A stretch of DNA of 64,000 nucleotides from Myxococcales bacterium (GTDB taxonomy: Bacteria; Myxococcota_A; SURF-8). The notes under the pieces were generated by a model. It was not told where the DNA came from. It did no database searches and saw nothing but the letters and a program-made list of their open reading frames with translations. Within the stretch, counting starts at the first letter, position 1, and every line of letters begins with the position of its first letter. A program made the translations under genes and the position numbers. This document shows positions 29,101 to 37,895 of the stretch, piece after piece. The stretch spans positions 110,368 through 174,367 of the forward strand of contig QZKR01000120.1 in NCBI GenBank assembly GCA_003598065.1, in the 5' to 3' direction.

Positions 29101-31280
29101 GGACGTACTGGTGCCAATCGAACGTGGGCTGCAAATGGTCGGCGAAGGCGGGCGCGTGCGACGATGGAAACCCCTGCACGCTGGGGGATTATTGCTCGAA
29201 CGGGACGTGCCTGGCCGGCTTGACGGCGAACGCCTGCGACGACAGCATCCCCTGTACGGACGACAGCTGCAATCCGGCGAGCGGGTGCTTGCACGCGAAC
29301 AACACGGCGTCATGCAACGATGGCAACGCCTGCACGACAGGCGATGCCTGTGCGAACGGCAACTGCGCGCCGGGCGCGGGGACGCTCGATTGCGAGGACG
29401 GCAACCAGTGTACGACGGACACCTGCGCGGCGGCGACGGGCTGCCAGCATGCGGCGCGGACGGGCCAGTCCTGCGACGATGGCAACCCCTGCACGACGGG
29501 CGAAACGTGCTCGGGGACGACGTGCCAGGGCGGCCAGTCCACCATCTGCAACGACGGAAATCCCTGCACGGACGATTCGTGCAATCCGGCGACGGGCTGC
29601 GTCAACACGAACGACAACACGAACTTCTGCACGGACAACAGTGAGTGCACCTCCGACGCCTGCGTGAGCGGCCAATGCGTAGCGACGCCCAAGAACTGCG
29701 ACGACGCCAACCTGTGCACGACCGACCTCTGCAGCGCGCAGGACGGCTGTTACTCGGTCAACAACACGATAAGCTGCACGGACAACATTTTCTGCAACGG
29801 AGCGGACAACTGTAGCGGCGGCTCATGCTCCGTGCATCCGGGCAATCCCTGCTCGGGCGGCGCGCAATGCAACAACTACTGCAACGAAGCGACCGACAAC
29901 TGCTACAACCTGTCGGGCAGCGCCTGCGGCAGTTCGGCGACCACCGACTGCACGAACCCGGACACCTGCAACGGCGCGGGCGCCTGCCTGCCCAACCACA
30001 AACCCGACCAGACCACCTGCACCGAAGACGGCAACCCCTGCACGAGAGACATCTGCGTTTCCGGCGTCTGCCAACACCCGGCAGGCAACAGCGGCGCGAC
30101 TTGTGCGGACGAAGGGAACATCTGCACCGACGACAAATGCAACGGAACCAGCACGGTTTGCCAGCATCCCGCCAAACCCGACCAGACGACGTGCACGAAC
30201 GACATTAATAATTGCACGCGAGACGTGTGCGTGTCCGGCAGTTGCGTCCACCCGGCAGGCAACGCCGGCGCGACCTGCCCCGACGAAGGCGACCCCTGCA
30301 CCATTGATCGGTGCGATGGAGTGAGCACATCCTGCCAACACCCGGTCGGTAATGACGGCGCGACCTGCGCGTCGGACTCGAACCCCTGCACGGTCGATAT
30401 CTGCTCCAGCGGCGCCTGCACCCACCCGGTCGGCAATGACGGGGCGACTTGCGCCTCGGACTCGAATCCCTGCACGGTCGATATCTGCGCCAGCGGCTCC
30501 TGCACCCACCCGGCGGGAAACAGCGGAACGTCTTGCACCGATGACGGCAACACCTGCACCTACGATCAGTGCGACGGCGCCAGCACGACCTGCCAGCATC
30601 CCACCAAAGCCAACGGCGCGTCGTGCAACGACAGCAACTCCTGCACTTCCTCCGATCAATGCACCGGCGGCTCCTGCGGCGGAACGCCGTTTTCCTGCAA
30701 CAGTCACGGAACCTGCAACGGAACAAACTGCAATTGCAATACGGGTTACGCTGGAAACTATTGCGACAGCTGCGCCTCAGGCTACGAAGGCTATCCGACC
30801 TGTGCTCCGATTGTTGCCTGGTACGATTCAGCCACCAATTTGAGCTGGCAAATTACTCCCCCAAGCAATGGATACAATTGGCAAGACGCCATCAATTACT
30901 GCGATGGTCTGTCGCTAGGCGGTCATAGCGACTGGCGCCTGCCGACGATAAGCGAATTGCGCACGATCGTCCGCGGCTGTACGGCGACGATGACGGGGGG
31001 GGGCTGCGGAGTGACAGATGGTTGCCTTTCCTCGGGATGCCGGGGCAGCAGCTGTGATGGTTGCTCATTTTACAACGGACCGGATGGCGGCTGCTACTGG
31101 GTGTCGCAATTGGAAAAAAAGCCAGGGGCGACCTATTGTGAATATTCCTGGTCGTCGTCCGTTTACTCAAGCGATACAAGCCATGCATGGCGCATTGGTT
31201 TCAGCAGCGCAAACATAGATGACGCAAGCAAGACGAGCACTTCATATTTCAGTACGCGTTGCGTGCGCACTGGACCGTGA
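26187..31280 (+). CDS. Giant DGD-linker lipoprotein: ASH-like domains, ~32 Cys-rich modules, DUF1566 domain
   Basis: A 1697-aa exported protein. The lipobox is LLIGC. A short DGD linker (~25-75) precedes three choice-of-anchor/ASH-type beta-sandwich domains (~88-430; repeated motif LNFGAVPPSECDTLSL...VQYCP). From ~565 to 1530 there are about 32 modules of the slime-mould-repeat type, with CDDGNPCTTDSC and CDDGNPCTTGDxC versions alternating for much of the array. An EGF-like unit (CNSHGTCNGTNCNC) follows, then a C-terminal DUF1566/Lcl domain (~1575-1697; WQDAINYCDGL, DWRLPTISEL, WSSSVY, RCVRTGP). The array suggests a long rod displaying the terminal domain, perhaps an adhesin. TAAGGAG precedes ATG 26187. 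Confidence 0.82.
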   Translation: MPARYWTGLVCAPVLFAALLIGCSASELATDGDSSPDGDPDSTTDGDSDVFTEGPDGDKDDDGESPDSADGDIDEKPRECEKSCLEVIGELNFGAVPPSECDTLSLMLKSAGEQTLTVIDVHLTPDTSSEFTIVGYTPNTPPRVDLPPQYVLSVQVQYCPSDIRKDDGVLVIATNDDVKPRVEAPVTSSCKGSVTMRVRPEAIDYGDRLAGSFRREFFTIRAESELPDTSCLLEVTAINLQIEEGGSFVLPSDEVDCTAPFFIEPDDEKVCAVDFRPATQGEFTETLTVVGTDYAHESPFSATVALSGNGILPAAAVEPSAMDFGYVLLTGGAVARAASVANDGTGPLEILSASWVSNPGAFSVHNDPAGKTIQVGGDPVPFAVKFDPTVPGVQVGTLNITTNDPLHPVLQVSASGIGVEICPPGMTPDPERPGSPECIVRCEPGQFICVYEEAGWGYRVCQEDGRTLGDFEPCPVPGQICEDGSCGDAECTPGEHGCYIDPESGLHYERSCLLDASGWGEATECVSSSVCRPSVCEDPHSLCRLTNATVGTPCEDGNECTENDGCTGTGMCQGTARTCNDDNQCTDDQCIPDQGCVFSADNANDCSDENPCTSGDHCESGRCIPAEVAIDCDDENECTLDECDPEANPPCRHTAIAGNCEDGNICTKNDYCLSGLCLSGPLDACDDANPCTTDACVTREGCRNTPRTGNCEDGDPCTSGEYCDYEGFIYKCIGGTRIDCDDDNPCTADTCDETGDCDHLPLNGPSVECTDNNVCTTGDACVNGVCAYGQGGTQNCDDGNPCTTDSCHPTQGCQRVNNTNSCDDDNPCTVGDRCNLGMCRPGSAKTCDDGNTCTTDNCNPEAAEGEECVSTPKTNGTTCNDADPCTTGDRCVNGACEPTGGQSCNDDNPCTIDGCDEQGCTHAADIGADCQDGNPCTTGDTCNASKVCQAGPTPLVCPEASDPTPAKDVACRTYWCQSNVGCKWSAKAGACDDGNPCTLGDYCSNGTCLAGLTANACDDSIPCTDDSCNPASGCLHANNTASCNDGNACTTGDACANGNCAPGAGTLDCEDGNQCTTDTCAAATGCQHAARTGQSCDDGNPCTTGETCSGTTCQGGQSTICNDGNPCTDDSCNPATGCVNTNDNTNFCTDNSECTSDACVSGQCVATPKNCDDANLCTTDLCSAQDGCYSVNNTISCTDNIFCNGADNCSGGSCSVHPGNPCSGGAQCNNYCNEATDNCYNLSGSACGSSATTDCTNPDTCNGAGACLPNHKPDQTTCTEDGNPCTRDICVSGVCQHPAGNSGATCADEGNICTDDKCNGTSTVCQHPAKPDQTTCTNDINNCTRDVCVSGSCVHPAGNAGATCPDEGDPCTIDRCDGVSTSCQHPVGNDGATCASDSNPCTVDICSSGACTHPVGNDGATCASDSNPCTVDICASGSCTHPAGNSGTSCTDDGNTCTYDQCDGASTTCQHPTKANGASCNDSNSCTSSDQCTGGSCGGTPFSCNSHGTCNGTNCNCNTGYAGNYCDSCASGYEGYPTCAPIVAWYDSATNLSWQITPPSNGYNWQDAINYCDGLSLGGHSDWRLPTISELRTIVRGCTATMTGGGCGVTDGCLSSGCRGSSCDGCSFYNGPDGGCYWVSQLEKKPGATYCEYSWSSSVYSSDTSHAWRIGFSSANIDDASKTSTSYFSTRCVRTGP
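30350..30517 (+). repeat. Recent 84-bp tandem duplication within the Cys-rich array
   Basis: Two consecutive 28-codon modules (from VGNDGATCASDSNPC through ACTHP) differ at only a few bases, whereas other modules of the array share only their cysteine pattern. This marks recent unequal recombination in the gene. Confidence 0.75.
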
Positions 31281-31314
31281 AGCGGATTCCTTGTTCTTCT
31301 GATGCAGATCGGTA

Positions 31315-33732
31315 TTATTTGCCCTTCTCGGTGGGATTGTCCTCGTTTTTCTTGAGCACCGCCATCAACAGTTCGGCCATGCGGCCGGAGGCGATGACGT
31401 CTTTCTTCGGTTGGGGCGCTTCTCTCGGCCCGCGACGATCCAAGCGACCGTCGTGATCGCGGCGATCGGGGCGCGGACCGCGATCGTCGGGCCGGCCGCG
31501 ATCCGGGCGCGGGCCGCGATCCTCGCGGCGCTGTTCCGGACGGCGCTCCTCGCGGGGCGGGCGCGGCTCGGGCTTGGGCATGGGCAATAATTGTTTGCGC
31601 GACAGGCCGATGCGCTTGCGCTCGGCGTCCACCTCGATCACCTTCACCTTCACCCTATCGCCCACCTTCGCCGCCTCGGCCGGATCGTTGATGAAGCGGT
31701 GATCGAGTTCCGAGATGTGAATCATGCCGTCCTGGTGGACGCCGACGTCCACGAAGACGCCGAACTTGGCGACGTTGGTCACCACGCCTTCCAGTTCCAT
31801 CCCCACGTCCAGGTCTTTGATGTCGTTGAGTTCGTCGCGCCAGTCGGGGGCGGAGAAATCGGCGCGCGGGTCGCGGTTGGGCTTGGCCAGTTCGGCGAGA
31901 ATATCGTTCAGCGTGTACTCGCCGATTTCGTCGGAGAGATAGGCGCGCTTGTCGATCTTGCCGAGCAGGTCCGCGTTGCCGATCAGTTCGGCGAGAGAGA
32001 CACCGAGGTCGGCGGCCATGCGGCGCACCAGTTCGTAACGCTCGGGATGGACGGCGGAATTGTCGAGCGGCTCCTCGCCGACGACGCGCAAAAAACCGGC
32101 CGCCTGCTCGAAACTCTTTTCGCCGAAGTGCTTGACGGCGAGCAGATCACGGCGGCCTTTGTAGGGGCCTTTTTCGTTGCGGTAGGTCACGATGTTCTGC
32201 GCCGTGCGGGCGTTGAGCCCCGCGACGCGCGACAAAAGCGGCATGGAAGCCGTGTTCACGTCCACCCCGACGCTGTTGACGCAGAGTTCGACCACCTCGT
32301 CCAGCTTGCGCTCCAACTGTTTCTGTTCGACGTCGTGCTGATACTGGCCGACGCCGATCGATTTGGGCTCGATCTTCACCAGTTCGGCGAGCGGGTCCTG
32401 CAGCCGCCGGCCGATGGAGATCGCGCCGCGCACGGTGAGGTCGAGGTCTGGGAATTCCTCGCGCGCCACCTCGGAAGCGGAGTAGATCGACGCGCCTGCT
32501 TCGTTGACCAGCACGGTGACGACGGCGTCGAGCCGGCCGCGCTCGCGCAGCCAGCGCCGCACGACGCGGAACGCCTCGCGGCCGCCCGTGCCGTTGCCGA
32601 CAGCCACGGCCTGAAGCGCGTGCGCGCCGGCCAGCCGATCAAAGACGGCGAAGGTTCCCTCGACGTCATTCTTCGGCTCCAGCGGATAGACGACGTCGTG
32701 CTCCAGCAGTTTGCCCGTGGCATCGACCACGGCCAGCTTGACGCCAGTACGGAAGCCGGGGTCGAGCGCCAGCACCGTCCGGCCCATCAGCGGCGGCTGC
32801 AGAAGCAGCACGCGCAGGTTCTCGGCGAAAACGTCGATGGCCACGGCGTCGGCGCGGCGCTTCAGTTCGCCGCGCAGTTCCGTTTCGATCTGCGGCGCTA
32901 GAAGCCGCTCGTAGGCGTCGCGGATCGCTTCCAGAATGTCACGCTTCCAGATCGATTTCGGATTCTTGACGATCTCGGCGTCCAGCGACAGAAACACCTC
33001 GTGCTGATCGACGGAGATCCGGAAACCGAGTTCCTTTTCGCGGCTGCCGCGCAGAATGGCGAGGATGCGGTGCGAGGGGATGTCGCGCACGGGTTCGCGC
33101 GTCTTGTGAAACGCCTCGTACTTGCCCGAGGACTCGGCCTTGTCAACGAGCAGCCGGCATTCGATAAGCCCCTCGCGCCAGGTGAGGTCGCGCACGAGGC
33201 GACGAATTTCCGGGTTCTCGCAGATGCGCTCGGCGAGGATGTCCTTCGCTCCCTTGAGCGCTTCCTCGGCCTCGGAGAGGTTCACCAGCCGGCCGAAGAC
33301 GCCGGCGATCTGCACCGGATCGCCATCTTCGTCGGTCTGGGCGATGATCTTGTCGGCCAGGGGATCGAGACCCAGTTCGCGGGCCACCTGCGCCCGCGTG
33401 CGGCGTTTCGGCTTGTAGGGAAGATAGAGGTCTTCCAGTTCGTAGGCGTCCATGCAAGCGAGGATGGTCCGCTTCAACTCCTCGGTGAGCTTGCCCTGGC
33501 TCTCGATCTGTCCCAGAACCGTCTGCTTGCGGGCCTCCAGATCGGTGTAGTATTCGCCCCGCTCGCGGATCTTGGCGAGCTGCACTTCGTCGAGGCCGCC
33601 TGTCCTCTCCTTGCGGTAGCGGGCGACGAAGGGAATCGTGTTGCCTTCGGCGAACAGCGCGAGCGCGCCCGCGACGGCCTGAGCGCCGATGCGGGTTTCA
33701 TCGGCGATACGTTGAATGATGCGTTCGTCCAT
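31315..33732 (-). CDS. tex: Transcription accessory / RNA-binding protein Tex
   Basis: An 805-aa Tex protein (YqgF-like nuclease fold, helix-hairpin-helix pair and C-terminal S1 RNA-binding domain). Family signatures: the N-terminal GNTIPFVARYRKERTGGLDE, ALDPGFRTGVKLAVVD in the YqgF domain, KSIGVGQYQHDV, and the S1 domain GMELEGVVTNVAKFGVFVDVG. After the S1 domain there is an unusual ~60-residue Arg/Pro/Asp-rich tail (RPDRGRPDDRGPRPDRR), which may add RNA affinity. ATG 33732 has GGAGGT 9 bases upstream; an in-frame start at 33771 is less likely. Confidence 0.95.
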   Translation of the reverse strand: MDERIIQRIADETRIGAQAVAGALALFAEGNTIPFVARYRKERTGGLDEVQLAKIRERGEYYTDLEARKQTVLGQIESQGKLTEELKRTILACMDAYELEDLYLPYKPKRRTRAQVARELGLDPLADKIIAQTDEDGDPVQIAGVFGRLVNLSEAEEALKGAKDILAERICENPEIRRLVRDLTWREGLIECRLLVDKAESSGKYEAFHKTREPVRDIPSHRILAILRGSREKELGFRISVDQHEVFLSLDAEIVKNPKSIWKRDILEAIRDAYERLLAPQIETELRGELKRRADAVAIDVFAENLRVLLLQPPLMGRTVLALDPGFRTGVKLAVVDATGKLLEHDVVYPLEPKNDVEGTFAVFDRLAGAHALQAVAVGNGTGGREAFRVVRRWLRERGRLDAVVTVLVNEAGASIYSASEVAREEFPDLDLTVRGAISIGRRLQDPLAELVKIEPKSIGVGQYQHDVEQKQLERKLDEVVELCVNSVGVDVNTASMPLLSRVAGLNARTAQNIVTYRNEKGPYKGRRDLLAVKHFGEKSFEQAAGFLRVVGEEPLDNSAVHPERYELVRRMAADLGVSLAELIGNADLLGKIDKRAYLSDEIGEYTLNDILAELAKPNRDPRADFSAPDWRDELNDIKDLDVGMELEGVVTNVAKFGVFVDVGVHQDGMIHISELDHRFINDPAEAAKVGDRVKVKVIEVDAERKRIGLSRKQLLPMPKPEPRPPREERRPEQRREDRGPRPDRGRPDDRGPRPDRRDHDGRLDRRGPREAPQPKKDVIASGRMAELLMAVLKKNEDNPTEKGK

Positions 33733-33871
33733 CGGGGTGCGACCTCCGCCAACAATCTCATCTACAGCCAATCGGTCCGGCGACGACGTTTGCCCGGTGA
33801 ATGTAAAACGACCCGGCGCGGCCCGTCAACGCAATTCCATTCGTCGTTTCGCTCGAACCATTCTCTCGATA

Positions 33872-33898
33872 GTGCAATTTGCACGCCTATGTTACACT
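33872..33898 (+). promoter_or_regulatory. Palindrome and -10-like element before the DMT transporter gene
   Basis: GTGCAA-T-TTGCAC (33872-33884) is a perfect 6-bp inverted repeat with one central base. TACACT (33893-33898) is a possible -10. The palindrome would cover the -35 region, so it could be a repressor operator. Confidence 0.35.
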
Positions 33899-33929
33899 CC
33901 CTCGCCGATTTTTCCCGAGGACTTGCGTC

Positions 33930-34805
33930 ATGTCGTGGTTGTGGCTCGGTTTCGCCTGCGGCGCGTTGATCGGCGCGCAGGGCGCTTTCGCCAAGCGGTT
34001 GATGGCCGATCGCCATTACATGGCCGTCGCCTGGGCCGCCCATGCGGCCAGCGCGCCCGTTTTCGCACTCTACCTCTGGGTTATTGACGAGCCGTCGCCG
34101 GCGCTGCGGCCGATCTTCGCCGTTTACCTGTTTTCCGGCGTCGGCCTGTTGATGATCGCCACGACGCTCTACTTCAAGGCCTTGCAGGTAGGCGAACTGT
34201 CGCGCGACGTGCCGCTGTTGTCGCTCACGCCGATCTTCATGCTGCTCACATCCCGGGTGATGGTGAACCAGACGCTCACGCTCGCCGGCGCGGCGGCGAT
34301 TCTCGTGGCGGTGTTCGGATGCGTGTTATTGCAGAAACAGCCGGGGCGCGGCCTGCGCGAGATGGTCGCCGCCTTGTGGCGCGAGCGCGGTTCGCGGCTG
34401 ATGCTCGTCGTCGCCTTCATCTGGAGCATCACGGCCAATTTCGACAAGCTTTGCATCGACGAGGTGGGGCCAAGCTACTATCCGCTGTTCGCCAACCTCG
34501 CTTTCGCCGTTCTCTATCTGCCCGTGCTGAAGCTCTTCGGCGTGCGCTGGCGGGAGGTCGTCGGATTCCGCGCCTGGCCACTGGCCCTGCTCGGCCCTCT
34601 GCAGGCTGCGGCGGCGCTGACGCAGATGCAGGCGGTCGCCGTCGCGCCGCACGTCGCCTACGTCATCACCCTCAAACGCGGCGGGCTACTGCTTTTCGGG
34701 CTGTTCGCCGGCGCGGCCTTTTTCGGGGAGCGGCGCCTCGGCTGGCGCGCCGTCGGCGCGGCCTGGATCGTCGCCGGCCTGGGGCTGCTGGCGACTCTGG
34801 CCTAG
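33930..34805 (+). CDS. EamA/DMT-family transporter
   Basis: A 291-aa membrane protein with about ten helices in two halves, typical of the drug/metabolite transporter superfamily. The C-terminal half has the common AGAAFFGERRLGWRAVGAAWIVAGL pattern in which FFGE precedes the last helices. The substrate cannot be told. ATG 33930 has GAGGA upstream. Its last 120 bases overlap the end of the convergent ApbE-like gene. Confidence 0.82.
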   Translation: MSWLWLGFACGALIGAQGAFAKRLMADRHYMAVAWAAHAASAPVFALYLWVIDEPSPALRPIFAVYLFSGVGLLMIATTLYFKALQVGELSRDVPLLSLTPIFMLLTSRVMVNQTLTLAGAAAILVAVFGCVLLQKQPGRGLREMVAALWRERGSRLMLVVAFIWSITANFDKLCIDEVGPSYYPLFANLAFAVLYLPVLKLFGVRWREVVGFRAWPLALLGPLQAAAALTQMQAVAVAPHVAYVITLKRGGLLLFGLFAGAAFFGERRLGWRAVGAAWIVAGLGLLATLA

Positions 34806-35969
34806 CGAAGGAATGTCCAGGGACGGCCCTTCTTCCACCGTGAGGTAGGCCGCCATACCGGGCGTCTGGCCGACCTTGCCGAAGCGGTCCATGAGCGCCG
34901 CCTCGTAGCCGGGCATCCGCTTCACCACATCCTCGAAATGTTTCGGGCCGGCGGCGAACACCGCATAAGCCAACGCCTCGCCGACGACCGGGTCGGGGCC
35001 GACAATGGCCGCCGACATCGCGTGCGGAATGGGCCCACCGCTCTTCGGATCGAGAACCGGATGGTAATGGAACCCCTCATCGACGAAACCCCGCTCATAG
35101 TCGTTGACCACCATTACCGCGCCGCCCTTCGGAGCGACGACGCCGTAGCGCATCACCGCCTTGCGGGGATGTTGTAGGCCAACCCGCCATTCCTGGCCGA
35201 ATTCGTCTCCCTTGCAGATGGAATCGGCGCCGTAAAAAACGAAGTAGTGCTCGACACCCGCCTCCTCCAGCGTCCGCTTCATCTCGGCCAGGACGAAACC
35301 GCCGTATAACGGTTGCAGATCCAGCCCCATCCCCTGCCTGGCGAAGCGGATCGTCCTGGCGTCGGAGTCCAGCTTGACCAGGGCGTGACCGACAAGCGAT
35401 TGACGGGATTCGACCACCAGCGGGTCGGCGACGACCGGCTTTTCGCGGTCGAAATTCCAAAGCTCGAAGAACGGCCGCAGGCTGATGTCGAAATAGGGAT
35501 CCAGCTTCGCGGAAAGGTCCAGACCAGAGGCGACGATGGCAAAGAGGCGATCGTCCGCTTTGGCCGGCCCCGCCGCCGCTTCGCGATTGATGAGCGCCAG
35601 TTCGCCGGTCGGCGCGGCGGGATCGAGCGCGGCCAAAAGCGACTCAATCCGGGCATAGCCGTCGCTCACCGCCCGATCGACCCTCTCCAGGTCGGCGGTG
35701 ACGAATTTGAGCCGCAGCGTCCGGCCAGCGATCGTCTTGCGGCGCTCGACGAGCCTCGGCCCGGCGGGCGCGGCCGGCTGGCGCTCTTCCGCCTCCCGGA
35801 CTTTGCCCATCACCTTTTCCGTCATCCGCTCGCGTTTCTCTTCTTCCGTTTGCCAAGGCGAGAAGAAAACGAGCAACGAACCGATGACAACCAATAAAAG
35901 CAGGGCGCTGCCGAATGGGCTTTTCGGCGCCTCGACCGTTTTGCGGCGACGTCTGAACAGTTCCGACAT
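34686..35969 (-). CDS. ApbE-like protein with N-terminal membrane anchor and degenerate motifs
   Basis: A 427-aa protein: one transmembrane helix (~residues 20-40, FGSALLLLVVIGSLLVFF), a charged linker, then an ApbE fold (~75-385). ApbE proteins move FMN from FAD onto periplasmic proteins. Recognisable parts are YFDISLRPFFELWNF and HPVLDPKSGGPIPH. The key DLGGIAKGYAVD block reads LDLQPLYGGFVLAEM, and the metal-site segment reads GPDPVVGEALAYAV, without the usual Thr/Ser-Ala-Asp and Thr. Catalysis is therefore doubtful. The last ~45 residues are low-complexity and lie antisense to the transporter gene. AAGGAG precedes ATG 35969. Confidence 0.72.
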   Translation of the reverse strand: MSELFRRRRKTVEAPKSPFGSALLLLVVIGSLLVFFSPWQTEEEKRERMTEKVMGKVREAEERQPAAPAGPRLVERRKTIAGRTLRLKFVTADLERVDRAVSDGYARIESLLAALDPAAPTGELALINREAAAGPAKADDRLFAIVASGLDLSAKLDPYFDISLRPFFELWNFDREKPVVADPLVVESRQSLVGHALVKLDSDARTIRFARQGMGLDLQPLYGGFVLAEMKRTLEEAGVEHYFVFYGADSICKGDEFGQEWRVGLQHPRKAVMRYGVVAPKGGAVMVVNDYERGFVDEGFHYHPVLDPKSGGPIPHAMSAAIVGPDPVVGEALAYAVFAAGPKHFEDVVKRMPGYEAALMDRFGKVGQTPGMAAYLTVEEGPSLDIPSLGQSRQQPQAGDDPGRADGAPAEAPLPEKGRAGEQPEKQ

Positions 35970-36138
35970 GGGTTCTCCTTGCCAACGCGAGATCTGCTTT
36001 CGGCTTAGCATAGGGCGGCGCGGCTGTAAATACCGCCATCAAGCGCCGCGTTTGCGCTTGCGTCCGCAGCGCCGCCTGAACTAGAATCGCCCAGGCGAAC
36101 AAAACGGCCCAACATAAAAAGGACCGGGCGGAGCAACC

Positions 36139-37041
36139 ATGGTCAGACGGCTCGTACTGGCGCAGATCGCCCCCAAACTGGGGCTCGTGGAGGAAAACGC
36201 CGCGCGTCATCAGGCGATCGTTCGCGAGGCGCGCGCCGCCGAGGCCGATCTCGTGCTCTTCCCGGAACTGTCGCTGACCGGCTACCTGCTCAAAGATCTC
36301 GTTTCCGACGTGGCCTTGAGCGAAGCGGAGCTATTGGACCTTTTCGCCGGATTGGGACCGGGCCGGCCGATCGAAATCGCCGTCGGCTGGCTGGAACGCT
36401 CGCCGGGCTATCAGGTTTACAACGCGCTCGCCCACCTGCGCATCGGCGAGGATGGCGGCGCGAGGCTGCTGCACAACCACCGCAAGGTCAACCTGCCCAC
36501 CTACGGCATGTTCGAGGAAGAACGGTATTTCTCCTCGGGAAAACTTGTCCGCGCCTATGATTCGCCGCTTCTGGGCCGCACGGGTATGCTGATCTGCGAG
36601 GATATGTGGCATCCGGCCAATCCTCTCCTGCTATCGCTCGACGGCCCCGGCCTGGAAGGCGTCAACACAATCCTGGTCGGTTCGAATTCGCCCTCGCGCG
36701 GCACGGCGGAGGGCGGCCAGGAGCCGGCCAACGCCGCCATCTGGAGACTGCTCGCGCGCTACACCGCGCTTACCGCCAATTGCCTCGTGGCCATCTGTCA
36801 GCGCGTCGGCGTGGAGGATGGTTTCGTCTACGTCGGCGGCTCGGAAATCATCGGCCCCGGCGGCCTGCCGCTGGCCCGCGCGCCGCTGTTCGACGAGGCG
36901 ATCCTCACCTGCGACGTGGAGTTGGATTCGCTGATCCGCGAGCGGCGGATGACGCTGCCCGGCGGCGCGCTCGACGATTACGACCGCCTGCGCCGCGAAC
37001 TGGAACGCATCGGGCGTCGCCACCTGGAGGACGAGCGATGA
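36139..37041 (+). CDS. Nitrilase-fold amidase, probable glutaminase partner of NadE
   Basis: A 300-aa carbon-nitrogen hydrolase with the full triad E43 ([11 protein letters not shown]), K116 ([12 protein letters not shown]) and C153 (LICEDMWHP). Sequence motifs ([12 protein letters not shown]) match the glutaminase domain of glutamine-dependent NAD synthetases, in which this domain is normally the N-terminal half of one long NadE. Here it is separate, and its TGA overlaps the nadE ATG (ATGA). It most likely supplies ammonia from glutamine to NadE. Start context: GGGCGGAGCAACC. Confidence 0.85.
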   Translation: MVRRLVLAQIAPKLGLVEENAARHQAIVREARAAEADLVLFPELSLTGYLLKDLVSDVALSEAELLDLFAGLGPGRPIEIAVGWLERSPGYQVYNALAHLRIGEDGGARLLHNHRKVNLPTYGMFEEERYFSSGKLVRAYDSPLLGRTGMLICEDMWHPANPLLLSLDGPGLEGVNTILVGSNSPSRGTAEGGQEPANAAIWRLLARYTALTANCLVAICQRVGVEDGFVYVGGSEIIGPGGLPLARAPLFDEAILTCDVELDSLIRERRMTLPGGALDDYDRLRRELERIGRRHLEDER

Positions 37042-37895
37042 ACAACATCCCGCTCGAACTGCTCCTCTCGCCGCCGCTGGTGGAACGTCTGCTTGTCGCC
37101 TTCCTGCGCGACGAGGTGCGCCGGGTGGGGCTGGAACGCGCCGTGCTCGGTCTCTCCGGCGGCATCGATTCGGCGCTGGTCTGCTTTCTCTGCGCCAAGG
37201 CGCTCGGCCCCGCCAACGTCGCGCCGATCATCATGCCCGCCGCCGCGTCGAGCCCCGACAGCGTCACCGACGCCCTGGCCGTCATCAAAGCACTGAACCT
37301 GCCCCGTTGGCGGCAGGTGTCCGTGTCGCCGGAAGTGGAAACCTATTTCCAGAAGCCGGAGGTGCCGCGCTCGGCCGACGAAGCGGAAATGAAAAACCGC
37401 ATCGGCAACAAAATGGCGCGCGAGCGGATGACGATCCTCTACGATTTCTCCGTCGTCGAGCGGGCGCTGGTGATCGGCACGAGCAACAAAACGGAACTGC
37501 TCCTCGGCTACGGCACGCTGCACGGAGACATGGCCTCGGCGATCAACCCCATCGGCGATCTGTTCAAGATGCAGGTCTACCAGATGGCGCAATACCTGGG
37601 CGTACCCGACTCCATCATCAACAAGCCGCCCACCGCCGATCTTTGGGCGGGTCAGACCGACGAGGGGCAGCTTGGCTTCACCTACGCGGACGTAGACCGG
37701 CTGCTGTGGGCGATGGTGGACCATCGACGCTCGAAGGCCGAGCTTCTCGCCATGGGATTCGCGCCGGAGTTTATCGCGCGCGTGGCGCATCTCGTGCGCG
37801 CCTCGCAATTCAAACGGCGTCTGCCCGTGATCGCCAAGGTCAGCGAGCGGACGATCGACAGGGATTTCAACTATGCCCGCGACTGGGGAACCTAA
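37038..37895 (+). CDS. nadE: NAD synthetase (ammonia-lyase half)
   Basis: NadE amidates nicotinate adenine dinucleotide to NAD with ATP. The protein is 285 aa. The PP-loop motif is S40-G-G-I-D-S45, and [18 protein letters not shown] and [14 protein letters not shown] are family signatures. Length fits the synthetase domain alone, so it depends on free ammonia or on the amidase encoded just upstream. It overlaps its neighbours on both sides (4 bases with the amidase gene, 23 bases with nadD), which indicates a coupled operon. Confidence 0.95.
   Translation: MNNIPLELLLSPPLVERLLVAFLRDEVRRVGLERAVLGLSGGIDSALVCFLCAKALGPANVAPIIMPAAASSPDSVTDALAVIKALNLPRWRQVSVSPEVETYFQKPEVPRSADEAEMKNRIGNKMARERMTILYDFSVVERALVIGTSNKTELLLGYGTLHGDMASAINPIGDLFKMQVYQMAQYLGVPDSIINKPPTADLWAGQTDEGQLGFTYADVDRLLWAMVDHRRSKAELLAMGFAPEFIARVAHLVRASQFKRRLPVIAKVSERTIDRDFNYARDWGT

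Noticed and set aside
27800..30750. Regularly spaced DNA repeats suggestive of a CRISPR array
   Set aside because: The periodicity is in codons of Cys-rich modules within one uninterrupted reading frame; repeats are divergent and there are no unique spacers or cas genes.
26187..31280. Reading the giant Cys-rich gene as several separate genes
   Set aside because: One frame is open from the lipobox to the DUF1566 end, with no internal ribosome site or stop.
31591..32901. 436-codon plus-strand frame inside tex
   Set aside because: Opposite strand of a fully conserved tex; no start signal or recognisable domain.
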